DNA of 45,960 bases, from contig ABCO01000002.1 of the NCBI GenBank assembly GCA_000170815.1, positions 402,501 through 448,460 of the forward strand. Direction: 5' to 3'. The DNA is from an unidentified eubacterium SCB49. GTDB lineage: Bacteria > Bacteroidota > Bacteroidia > Flavobacteriales > Flavobacteriaceae. This document shows, piece after piece, positions 33,486 through 41,136 of this stretch. The translations under genes were made by a program, and so were the position numbers. Within the stretch, counting starts at the first letter, position 1, and the number at the start of each line of letters is the position of its first letter. Under the pieces are notes generated by a model that did no database searches, was not told the origin of the DNA, and saw nothing but the letters and a program-made list of their open reading frames with translations.

Positions 33486-34745
33486 ATGTACACAAACTCT
33501 TTAGCTTATGCGCAACAATGTGACCGTGAAGACGAACTAGCGCATTTCAGAAATAAATTTTTACACCCTACAAATAGCGAGGGCAAACAACTTATATATC
33601 TCTGCGGAAACTCGCTGGGTTTACAGCCTAGTGCTACTTCAAATTATATTGAGAGCGAATTAAAAGATTGGGCAAAGCACGGCGTAGAAGGTCATACAGA
33701 TGCAGCACACCCTTGGTTACCGTATCACGAATTTCTTACCAAAAACATGGCAGAAATAGTTGGCGCAAAACCTTCTGAGGTTGTCATTATGAATACGCTG
33801 ACCACAAACCTTCATTTAATGATGGTATCTTTTTATCAGCCTACAAAAACTAAATATAAAATAGTAATTGAAAGTGATGCTTTTCCTAGCGATAAATACG
33901 CTGTAGAAAGCCAGCTTAAATTTCACGGTGTAGATCCGGAAGACGGTCTTATTTTATGGAAACCAAGAGAAGGCGAAGAACTATGCAGATTTGAAGATCT
34001 TGAAAAAATAATGGAAGACCAAGGCGACTCTATTGCTTTATTAATGATTGGGAGCACAAACTATTATAGCGGACAACATTTTCCATTAAAAAAAATAACC
34101 GATTTAGGACACTCACACAACTGTATGGTAGGCTTTGACCTTGCCCACGGAGCAGGAAACATCGCACCAGACTTACATAATGTAGGGGCAGATTTTGCCG
34201 TGTGGTGTACTTACAAATATCTTAATAGCGGTCCAGGAAGTCTAGGCGGTTGCTTTGTACACGAACGACACGCTAACAACGAAAAACTAAACCGTTTTGC
34301 AGGATGGTGGGGTCATAACAAAGACACGCGTTTTAATATGCGTCATGATTTTGATCCATTACCAGGAGCAGAAGGATGGCAGTTAAGTAATCCTCCTATT
34401 TTATCTATGGCTGCTATTAGAGCCAGTCTAGACACATTTGCCGAGGCAGGTTTTAAAAACCTAAGAGCAAAATCTGAAAAACTTACCGGGTTTTTAGAAT
34501 TTCTACTTGATGAGTTAAATAATGACCAGATTAATATTATCACACCAAGAAACAAAGACGAACGTGGCGCTCAATTAAGCATTCAAGTTAAAAGTGCAGA
34601 TAAAAAAATGCACACAAAACTTACAGAAGCAGGTGTTATTACAGACTGGAGAGAACCAGATGTAATACGTGTTGCTCCTGCCCCTTTATACAACAATTAT
34701 GAAGATGTGTTTGAGTTTGTACAACGATTAAAAGCACTACTTTAA
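33486..34745 (+). CDS. kynU: Kynureninase
   Basis: PLP enzyme that cleaves L-kynurenine to anthranilate, or 3-hydroxykynurenine to 3-hydroxyanthranilate, releasing alanine. The 419 residues are of standard length. YLCGNSLGLQP (39-49) is the family N-terminal signature. PLP contacts include Asp218 in GFDLAHGAGN, and the Schiff-base lysine is Lys244 in WCTYKYLNSGPG. Being followed by kynurenine 3-monooxygenase 22 bp downstream points to 3-hydroxykynurenine as the working substrate. First gene of the catabolic cluster. Confidence 0.97.
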   Translation: MYTNSLAYAQQCDREDELAHFRNKFLHPTNSEGKQLIYLCGNSLGLQPSATSNYIESELKDWAKHGVEGHTDAAHPWLPYHEFLTKNMAEIVGAKPSEVVIMNTLTTNLHLMMVSFYQPTKTKYKIVIESDAFPSDKYAVESQLKFHGVDPEDGLILWKPREGEELCRFEDLEKIMEDQGDSIALLMIGSTNYYSGQHFPLKKITDLGHSHNCMVGFDLAHGAGNIAPDLHNVGADFAVWCTYKYLNSGPGSLGGCFVHERHANNEKLNRFAGWWGHNKDTRFNMRHDFDPLPGAEGWQLSNPPILSMAAIRASLDTFAEAGFKNLRAKSEKLTGFLEFLLDELNNDQINIITPRNKDERGAQLSIQVKSADKKMHTKLTEAGVITDWREPDVIRVAPAPLYNNYEDVFEFVQRLKALL

Positions 34746-34767
34746 AAAATTAGTAATAAAATAATCC

Positions 34768-36174
34768 ATGAGTAAAAATCAAAACATACTAATTATTGGA
34801 GCAGGACTCTGCGGAAGCCTCCTTGCTTTAAGAATGGGACAACGTGGACATCAAGTAACCCTCGTAGAAAAACGCCCAGATTTACGTGACGTAACTCAAG
34901 ATGCAGGACGATCTATAAATCTTGCATTAAGTGATCGAGGCCTAAGAGGTCTTCGTTTAGCAGGAGTTGAAGATGAAGCAAAAAAACTATGTATCCCTAT
35001 GCTAGGGAGAATGATTCACGATAAAGAAGGCAATACTTTTTTAAGTAAATACAGTGGTCGCGAGGGTGAATATATCAACTCAATTTCAAGACCCGGACTT
35101 AACATGATGTTACTAGATGCAGCAGAAGCTTTGCCAAACGTTAATATTATATTCAACAAAGGGTGCATCTCTGCAGATCTAGAAAATGCATGTGCCGTTT
35201 TTGAAGATTATACTACAAAAGAAAAAACAACACTAGCAGGAGATATCATTTTAGGAACAGACGGAGCAGGTTCTATGGTACGCAGGAGTATGTTTAACGA
35301 CAGAAACTTTCTCTTTAGTTTCTCTCAAGATTACTTAACACACGGTTATAAAGAAATTACAATTCCTGCAGCAGATGGCGGTGGTTATCGCACAGAAAAA
35401 GGCGCATTACACATCTGGCCAAGAGGAGAAGATATGCTAATTGCGCTGCCTAACTTAGACGGAAGCTTTACTGTAACGCTATTCTTGCCTTACTCAAACA
35501 GTGATTATTGTTTTGACAACCTCACCACACCAGAAATGGTAAATGCATATTTCAATCAAGAATATCCAGATGCAGTAGCCTTAATGCCTAATCTAGTCGA
35601 AGAATTTTTTGGCAACCCAACAGGACCTTTAGGCACCATAAAATGCTCTCCATGGAATAGCTACGGAAAAGCCCTGATTTTAGGAGATGCAGCTCACGCC
35701 ATTGTACCTTTTTACGGTCAAGGAATGAACGCCTCTTTTGAAGACGTAGTGGTTTTTGATGAAATTTTAGAGGCGCAAAGCGAGGGTGAACTTGATTGGA
35801 AAAAAGTATTTCAAGAATATGAACAAGCTCGAAAACTAGATACAGATGCCATTGCAGATCTTGCTGTAGATAATTTTCACGAGATGAAAGAACACACCGC
35901 AAGCCCACTCTTTCAAGAAAAAAGAAAAATTGAAATGCTATTAGAATCTCAGTTTCCTACAGAATACTCTAGTAAATATTCATTAGTAACCTTTAATGAA
36001 GGTATAGGATATGCAGAAGCACTACGAAAAGGAAGAGCACAAGATAAAGCGATTTTAAACTTATTAGATGATGGCAAAATAAGCACAGAAGATGCACCAG
36101 AAAAATTATTAAAAACTGTAAAAAATGAAACAGAAGCCATACTACACGATGACGATGTAGTTGGCAGTTTATAA
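34768..36174 (+). CDS. kmo: Kynurenine 3-monooxygenase
   Basis: FAD/NADPH aromatic hydroxylase that makes 3-hydroxykynurenine from kynurenine. In the 468 residues, the FAD dinucleotide motif GAGLCG is at 11-16, with VEKR ending the second strand. DAGRSINLALSDRGLRGL is the KMO-specific segment, DGAGS the second nucleotide-binding stretch, and GDAAHAIVPFYGQGMNASFED (about 305-325) the second FAD motif, including the KMO-type PFYGQGMN. The C-terminal part, which in eukaryotes is membrane-bound, lacks a clear TM helix here. It sits 15 bp upstream of the RidA-type gene. Confidence 0.97.
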   Translation: MSKNQNILIIGAGLCGSLLALRMGQRGHQVTLVEKRPDLRDVTQDAGRSINLALSDRGLRGLRLAGVEDEAKKLCIPMLGRMIHDKEGNTFLSKYSGREGEYINSISRPGLNMMLLDAAEALPNVNIIFNKGCISADLENACAVFEDYTTKEKTTLAGDIILGTDGAGSMVRRSMFNDRNFLFSFSQDYLTHGYKEITIPAADGGGYRTEKGALHIWPRGEDMLIALPNLDGSFTVTLFLPYSNSDYCFDNLTTPEMVNAYFNQEYPDAVALMPNLVEEFFGNPTGPLGTIKCSPWNSYGKALILGDAAHAIVPFYGQGMNASFEDVVVFDEILEAQSEGELDWKKVFQEYEQARKLDTDAIADLAVDNFHEMKEHTASPLFQEKRKIEMLLESQFPTEYSSKYSLVTFNEGIGYAEALRKGRAQDKAILNLLDDGKISTEDAPEKLLKTVKNETEAILHDDDVVGSL

Positions 36175-36189
36175 ACATTACACAACACT

Positions 36190-36600
36190 ATGGGAGTTAT
36201 AAAAGACAAAGCAACACCTCGTGGAGCATATCCACACATTAAACGTGCAGGAGATTTTTTATTTGTGAGCGGAACGAGTTCGCGTTTACCAGACAATACA
36301 ATTGCGGGTGCAAATAAAATAGACGAAATGGGCACCATTTTTCTAGATATTAAAGAACAAACACGTGCAGTTTTAAACAACATAAAAGACACACTCGCTA
36401 CAGAAGGTGCTACGCTAGAAGATGTAGTTGATGTAAGTAGTTTTTTAGTAAACATGAATGACTTTGGAGGTTACAACCAAGTCTACGGTGAGTTTTTCAG
36501 TAAAGAAACAGGACCTGCACGTACTACCGTGGCAGTGCACCAATTGCCGCATCCACATCTCGTAGTTGAGATTAAAGTGACCGCTTATAAACCGTTGTAA
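36190..36600 (+). CDS. RidA-family protein, candidate 2-aminomuconate deaminase
   Basis: A 136-residue YjgF/YER057c/UK114 (RidA) fold protein, expected to form a trimer with active sites between subunits. Family features include [35 protein letters not shown], and a C-terminal [20 protein letters not shown] in which the conserved Arg and Glu of the RidA site are present. Its place 15 bp after kmo, in a cluster with an ACMS decarboxylase and a semialdehyde dehydrogenase, indicates deamination of 2-aminomuconate rather than general imine clean-up. That specific role is inferred from context. Confidence 0.9.
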   Translation: MGVIKDKATPRGAYPHIKRAGDFLFVSGTSSRLPDNTIAGANKIDEMGTIFLDIKEQTRAVLNNIKDTLATEGATLEDVVDVSSFLVNMNDFGGYNQVYGEFFSKETGPARTTVAVHQLPHPHLVVEIKVTAYKPL

Positions 36601-36642
36601 TTTCAAGTATAAAACTAGCAACTCACTCAAAACTCTATAAAA

Positions 36643-37452
36643 ATGAAAAATCTCTTTTTAATCTTTCTAGCTTCAACCCTATTAGCTTGTGGAAATAGTG
36701 TACAGTATAACGACCCTATACCTGAGCACGATAGTTTTACTTTAGATTCAAAAAAGGTAAATGAGACCAGAGTGATTACTGTCTGGACACCACCTAGTTA
36801 TGCAGCAGGAGAAGATTCATTTCCTGTACTCTATATGCCCGACGGAGGTATAAAAGAAGATTTTCCGCACATTGCAAACACACTAGCAAAGCTTATTGAA
36901 GAAAAAAGCATCCCTCCTCATATTCTTGTAGGTATTGAAAATACAGAAAGAGGGAGAGACTTATCAGGACCTTCTCAAGTTAAAGAAGACGAAAAATACT
37001 GCCCGCTTACAGATGGCGCACTTAATTTCAGAAGCTTTATCACAGAAGAATTAGTAACAGAAATCAACAGCAAATACAGAACTACAGACAAAAAAGGGAT
37101 CATTGGCGAATCTTTAGCAGGGCTCTTTGTGGTAGAGACCTTTTTGTTAAAACCAGAATCATTTGATTTTTATATTGCGATGGATCCTTCCCTATGGTGG
37201 AATGACAATTATCTTGTTAAAAATGCTCCTACACTTTTAGAAAACCTACCTACAAATAAGGAAACAAAATTATGGTTTGCAGGATCTAGCGCAGAAGATA
37301 TTTCAAAATACACAAATGAATTATCTACAGTTATAATGTCTTTTGGGCCTGACCAATTAAACTGGAAATATTCTGACGAGCCAAATGAGAAGCACAATAC
37401 CATTTTTAGAGCTACTAAAGAAAAAGCCCTAAAGTGGACTTTAAATAACTAA
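36643..37452 (+). CDS. Alpha/beta-hydrolase lipoprotein esterase
   Basis: A 269-residue exported lipoprotein (lipobox LLAC, Cys16) of the putative esterase (Esterase D/IroE-like) group of alpha/beta hydrolases. The oxyanion region VLYMPDGG and the nucleophile elbow GESLAG (Ser157) are clear. A His in NEKHNTIF near the C-terminus could complete the triad. A formamidase step would fit the pathway, but this protein should face the periplasm, so hydrolysing N-formylkynurenine would require extracytoplasmic substrate. The real substrate is unknown. It lies 42 bp after the RidA-type gene and 53 bp before the dehydrogenase; a weak 5-bp hairpin follows. Confidence 0.85.
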   Translation: MKNLFLIFLASTLLACGNSVQYNDPIPEHDSFTLDSKKVNETRVITVWTPPSYAAGEDSFPVLYMPDGGIKEDFPHIANTLAKLIEEKSIPPHILVGIENTERGRDLSGPSQVKEDEKYCPLTDGALNFRSFITEELVTEINSKYRTTDKKGIIGESLAGLFVVETFLLKPESFDFYIAMDPSLWWNDNYLVKNAPTLLENLPTNKETKLWFAGSSAEDISKYTNELSTVIMSFGPDQLNWKYSDEPNEKHNTIFRATKEKALKWTLNN

Positions 37453-37505
37453 AAATTAAGAAAGCTTCTATTTGAGTTGAAGCGTATTGCATAGAAAAAA
37501 TTACC

Positions 37506-38960
37506 ATGGAAAAAATTCTTAATTATATAGACGGAAAATATTGCGAACCAATTTCTGGAAAGTGGTTAGACAATTATAATCCAAGTACGGGCGAGGTGTA
37601 TTCTCAAATAGCCGCTAGTGACGACAGTGATATTTCCGAAGCATATAACGCAGCTACAAAAGCTTTTCCTGCTTGGAGTAATAGTACTATAGAAACTCGT
37701 AGTAGAATTCTATTAAAAATCGCAGATCTAATTGAAGAAAACCTAGAGCAACTTGCCACAGCAGAAGCAAAAGACAATGGAAAACCCTTAAGCCTTGCCA
37801 CTGCCGTAGACATCCCTAGAGCATCATCAAACTTTCGGTTTTTTGGCAATGCAATTACTCAATTTGCATCACAAGCGCACGAGAGTATAGGGATGCAAAC
37901 AATGAATTTTACCCTACGCGAACCATTAGGCGTAGTAGGCTGTATCTCCCCTTGGAACTTACCATTATATCTTTTTACTTGGAAAATAGCACCTGCGCTC
38001 GCCGCTGGTAACTGTGTGGTGGCAAAACCAAGTGAAGTCACTCCTATGACAGCTTATTTATTAGGCGACATTTGTACACAAGCAGGATTACCTGCTGGTG
38101 TATTAAACATTGTGCACGGTAACGGCCCACAGGCTGGAGAAGCAATTGTGGTACACCCTAAAATTAAAGCCATCTCTTTTACGGGAGGCACAAAAACAGG
38201 AGAACATATTGCCAGAACGGCGGCACCTATGTTTAAAAAACTATCATTAGAGTTAGGCGGAAAAAACCCAAACCTCATCTTTGCAGATTGTAACTATGAT
38301 AAGATGCTAGCCGTGACCTTAAAGTCTTCTTTTGCAAATCAAGGTCAAATATGCCTTTGCGGAAGTCGTATTTTTGTAGAGGAATCTATCTACGAGACGT
38401 TTAAAAAAGACTTTGTATCTAAAGTGTCTGCTATGAAAGTAGGCGACCCTTTTGATGCTGACACAAAAATGGGAGCGCTTGTTTCTCAACCTCATCTAGA
38501 AAAAGTGATCTCATATATTGAGCTTGCAAAAACAGAAGGTGGCACCGTTCTTTGTGGTGGTGAAAAAGTAACTGTATCAGGTAGAGAAAAAGGCTACTAC
38601 CTTGCCCCTACTGTAATAGAAATACCAAACAATAAATGCCGTGTAAACCAAGAAGAAATTTTTGGACCTGTGGTTACATTAATTCCATTTAAAACTGAAA
38701 CAGAAGCACTCGAAATGGCAAATGATGTAAAATATGGACTATCTGCAACGGTTTGGACCAAAGACTTAGACCGCACCATGCGTCTTTCTAAAAAACTAGA
38801 AGCCGGAATTGTATGGGTAAACACATGGCTCAATAGAGATTTAAGAACCCCTTTTGGAGGGATGAAAGAAAGCGGTGTAGGCAGAGAAGGTGGTTTTGAA
38901 GCCCTTCGTTTTTTTACTGAACCTAAAAATGTTTGCATATCTTGGACAGTTGAAGAATAA
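37506..38960 (+). CDS. Aldehyde dehydrogenase, candidate 2-aminomuconate semialdehyde dehydrogenase
   Basis: An NAD(P)-dependent enzyme of 484 residues. Active-site residues are Asn151 (SPWNLPLY), Glu249 (LELGGKNP) and the nucleophile Cys283 (NQGQICLCGSR); FTGGTKTGE is the cofactor turn. Sequence and context fit the 2-hydroxymuconate / 2-aminomuconate 6-semialdehyde dehydrogenase group, which would oxidise the product of the downstream ACMS decarboxylase and feed the RidA-type deaminase. Full length. The stop codon is followed immediately by a heptanucleotide tandem repeat. Confidence 0.92.
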   Translation: MEKILNYIDGKYCEPISGKWLDNYNPSTGEVYSQIAASDDSDISEAYNAATKAFPAWSNSTIETRSRILLKIADLIEENLEQLATAEAKDNGKPLSLATAVDIPRASSNFRFFGNAITQFASQAHESIGMQTMNFTLREPLGVVGCISPWNLPLYLFTWKIAPALAAGNCVVAKPSEVTPMTAYLLGDICTQAGLPAGVLNIVHGNGPQAGEAIVVHPKIKAISFTGGTKTGEHIARTAAPMFKKLSLELGGKNPNLIFADCNYDKMLAVTLKSSFANQGQICLCGSRIFVEESIYETFKKDFVSKVSAMKVGDPFDADTKMGALVSQPHLEKVISYIELAKTEGGTVLCGGEKVTVSGREKGYYLAPTVIEIPNNKCRVNQEEIFGPVVTLIPFKTETEALEMANDVKYGLSATVWTKDLDRTMRLSKKLEAGIVWVNTWLNRDLRTPFGGMKESGVGREGGFEALRFFTEPKNVCISWTVEE

Positions 38961-39010
38961 AGTAGTGAGTAGTGAGTAGTGAGTAGTGAGTAGTGAGTAG
39001 TGAGTAGTGA
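38961..39010. repeat. Heptanucleotide tandem repeat (AGTAGTG)x7
   Basis: Seven perfect copies of AGTAGTG plus one base, beginning at the base after the dehydrogenase stop codon and ending about 57 bases before the SDR start codon. The perfection of all copies suggests recent expansion by slippage or an interspersed repeat family. It is non-coding: an antisense frame through it encodes only a repeated LLTTHYS heptad. It alters the spacing, and perhaps the read-through, between two genes of the kynurenine cluster. Confidence 0.95.
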
Positions 39011-39066
39011 AAATTTTACAATTATCAATAAATAAAATAAAGCTTGACTTTTAATTATAATATATT

Positions 39067-39852
39067 ATGAATATAGATTTAACAGGTAAAAACGCCTTAG
39101 TTTGCGGAAGTACTGCAGGAATAGGAAAAGCAATTGCGCTGCAGCTAGCAGAAAATGGAGCAACAGTAACATTGGTGGCTCGTAATGAAGAAAAACTAAA
39201 AGAAACGCTTATAGAATTGGCCCACGAACAAGGACAAAAGCACAATTACTTTGTGGCAGATTTTAGTAATCCCGCAGAAGTAAAGGAAAAAGTAAAAATC
39301 GCAGCCGAACGTAAAACGTGGCATATTTTAATAAACAATACCGGAGGGCCAAAAGGAGGACCTATTTTTTCCGCCGCACCAGAAGAGTTTATCAAAGCAT
39401 TTTCTCAACATTTAGAGTGCAACCAAATAATGGTGCAAGCCGTTGTTCCTGGTATGAAAGAATCTGATTACGGTCGTATTATAAATATCATTTCTACCTC
39501 TGTAAAACAACCTATTGATGGCTTAGGCGTTAGTAACACCATACGTGGAGCGGTAGCTAGCTGGAGTAAAACAATGGCTAATGAACTAGGGCAATACGGA
39601 ATTACAGTAAATAATGTATTACCCGGATTTACAGCTACAGATAGATTAGCAGATATTATTAAAAACGCATCAAAACGTTTTGATGGTTCTGAAGAAAAAG
39701 CCACAGCATTTATGAAAAGTGTAGTACCTGCAAGACGTTTTGCACAACCTGGTGAGATTGCTAATGCAGTTGCGTTTTTAGCCAGTGAAGCAGCCAGCTA
39801 CATTAACGGTGTCAACCTACCAGTAGATGGGGGTCGCACAAAGAGTTTATAA
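39067..39852 (+). CDS. SDR-family protein with altered catalytic motif
   Basis: A 261-residue short-chain dehydrogenase/reductase fold. The cofactor motif is intact (GSTAGIG, 14-20, followed by LVARNEEKL), the NNxG element reads NNTGGP (90-95), and the C-terminal INGVNLPVDGG is standard. The catalytic YxxxK is missing: the aligned residues are Ser156 and Arg160 in VSNTIRGAVASW. A subfamily with this change exists among SDRs annotated as oxidoreductases. Its reaction is uncertain; it may handle an intermediate of the aminomuconate route as a non-classical reductase, isomerase or lyase. It is 106 bp downstream of the dehydrogenase gene, across the repeat. Confidence 0.88.
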   Translation: MNIDLTGKNALVCGSTAGIGKAIALQLAENGATVTLVARNEEKLKETLIELAHEQGQKHNYFVADFSNPAEVKEKVKIAAERKTWHILINNTGGPKGGPIFSAAPEEFIKAFSQHLECNQIMVQAVVPGMKESDYGRIINIISTSVKQPIDGLGVSNTIRGAVASWSKTMANELGQYGITVNNVLPGFTATDRLADIIKNASKRFDGSEEKATAFMKSVVPARRFAQPGEIANAVAFLASEAASYINGVNLPVDGGRTKSL

Positions 39853-39909
39853 CCCTTACTTATCTTCTTAAAAGTTGAAGATCAGTTGATAGAATTATTT
39901 GTAATTTTA

Positions 39910-39924
39910 ACCAGACAGACTGGT
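39910..39924. promoter_or_regulatory. Possible operator palindrome upstream of the ACMS decarboxylase gene
   Basis: ACCAG and CTGGT flank a 5-base centre (ACAGA), forming a 15-base dyad 38 bases before the ATG. A hexamer TAACCA occurs at 39908-39913 and again at 39927-39932. It may be a regulator binding site within the cluster, but five-base arms can occur by chance and no regulator gene is nearby. Confidence 0.25.
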
Positions 39925-39962
39925 ACTAACCAATACTAATTTAGCTTACGCGAAAACGTCAC

Positions 39963-41051
39963 ATGGAAAAAAGAAAGCTTAGAATAAACGGTCACTCACA
40001 CCTTCTACCCTATCCTGAAGAAATCCCACAATTTATGCAAGACAAAGGCATTTTTTGGGTGGATAAAGACCGAAAATTTATGCTCCAAAAAGACTGGAGT
40101 AGACCCGTGACTGACTCTAGCTTTTTCCTTGACGAAAAACTCGCTTGGATGGAAAAAAATAAATTAGACCATGCGGTAGTACTTAATCTTTCTCAACTCT
40201 ACGGAAATGGGCTTCGCGTAGAAGAAATGAAACAGGCATTGCGATTTCAAAATGATTTTAATGCAAAAGTTCAAAGAGAAAATCCATCAAAATTTACCTG
40301 TGGATTTGTAGTACACCCAGGTTTTGTGCGCGGTGCTTTGTGGGAAATAGAGCGCTGTGTAGAAGATCTAGGTATGCGACTACTTTGTTTACCTACGCAC
40401 TATATGGACACCATAGGAACTTGGCGTTGTATTTTTGACGAAGAGAACGAACCTATTTTTGAAATGGCAAGTAAATACAATCTTGCTGTAGAGATACATC
40501 CTTATGATGGTGAGAAATTTATAAAACTAGAGAACACCTCTTGGCGTTTTCATTTAATATGGATGCTTGCACAATGTGCAGATGCCTACCACTTTTTAAC
40601 ATTAAATGGATATGCAGACAAATATCCAGGGATGCGTACCTGTTTTGCACATGGAGGTCAATTAGCACAAATGAATCTAGGTAGACGCATACAAGGTTTT
40701 GATGGAAGACCTGATTTATTTGAGGGAAAAACACACCCAAGAAAAGCTGTGGGACATAAAAACATCTTTTTTGACACCTTAGTTCACGATACTGGAGGTC
40801 TAGAGTTACTACTAAAAAATCAAGGTTCTAAACAAATAGTGATGGGACTTGATGACCCATACCCACTAGGAGAAATGGAAAGCGAAAAACAATCCTCTTA
40901 CCCAGGAAAAATTATTGATCTTGCTAAGAAAAGAAACATTTTAACACAACAAGAATGTGATGCTATCTGGGAAGACAATGTAATACAATGGCTATGTGGT
41001 GACGACCAAGCAGCTAAAGATAAATTAGTAAATAGGATACTAGGTAAATAA
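39963..41051 (+). CDS. 2-amino-3-carboxymuconate-6-semialdehyde decarboxylase (ACMSD)
   Basis: Zinc-dependent amidohydrolase-superfamily decarboxylase that removes the carboxylate of ACMS, the ring-opened product of 3-hydroxyanthranilate. This steers carbon to 2-aminomuconate and away from quinolinate. In the 362 residues, the metal ligands are His11 and His13 (INGHSHLLP), His179 (VEIHPYDG) and Asp297 (MGLDDPYPLGE). The catalytic His is His230 (CFAHGGQ). The positions run two to three residues behind those of the Pseudomonas enzyme (9, 11, 177, 294, 228), a very close match. The required upstream dioxygenase is not in the window. Confidence 0.95.
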   Translation: MEKRKLRINGHSHLLPYPEEIPQFMQDKGIFWVDKDRKFMLQKDWSRPVTDSSFFLDEKLAWMEKNKLDHAVVLNLSQLYGNGLRVEEMKQALRFQNDFNAKVQRENPSKFTCGFVVHPGFVRGALWEIERCVEDLGMRLLCLPTHYMDTIGTWRCIFDEENEPIFEMASKYNLAVEIHPYDGEKFIKLENTSWRFHLIWMLAQCADAYHFLTLNGYADKYPGMRTCFAHGGQLAQMNLGRRIQGFDGRPDLFEGKTHPRKAVGHKNIFFDTLVHDTGGLELLLKNQGSKQIVMGLDDPYPLGEMESEKQSSYPGKIIDLAKKRNILTQQECDAIWEDNVIQWLCGDDQAAKDKLVNRILGK

Positions 41052-41062
41052 CTAATCCTTTC

Positions 41063-41126
41063 CCCTCGAGCGCAGTCGAGAGGTATTTTAACAATCAAAT
41101 CTAAATTAGGTCGCAACTGCGCTCGA
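41063..41126. repeat. GC-rich REP-like inverted pair
   Basis: TCGAGCGCAGT (41066-41076) is perfectly complementary to ACTGCGCTCGA (41116-41126). Each copy also has its own small dyad (CTCGA/TCGAG; GGTCG/CGACC). The GC-rich core stands out from the AT-rich surroundings and resembles the TCGACTGCGCTC-type intergenic repeats common in Bacteroidota genomes. In RNA it would form an 11-bp hairpin with an about 39-base loop, ending 10 bases before the O-methyltransferase ATG. This could attenuate transcription or hinder initiation. Confidence 0.75.
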
Positions 41127-41136
41127 CCAAACAGCC

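Noticed and set aside
36643..37452. Assignment of the esterase as the kynurenine formamidase of the pathway
   Set aside because: The lipobox places it outside the cytoplasm and its family is the Esterase D/IroE-like group, not the KynB metal-dependent cyclase fold; kept as a hypothesis in the findings only.
38961..39010. CRISPR-like array
   Set aside because: The unit is a 7-base direct repeat with no spacers and no cas genes are present; it is a simple tandem repeat.
38597..39028. Minus-strand frame of 143 codons with a repeated LLTTHYS heptad
   Set aside because: The heptad is the antisense translation of the AGTAGTG tandem repeat; the rest is the shadow of the aldehyde dehydrogenase gene.
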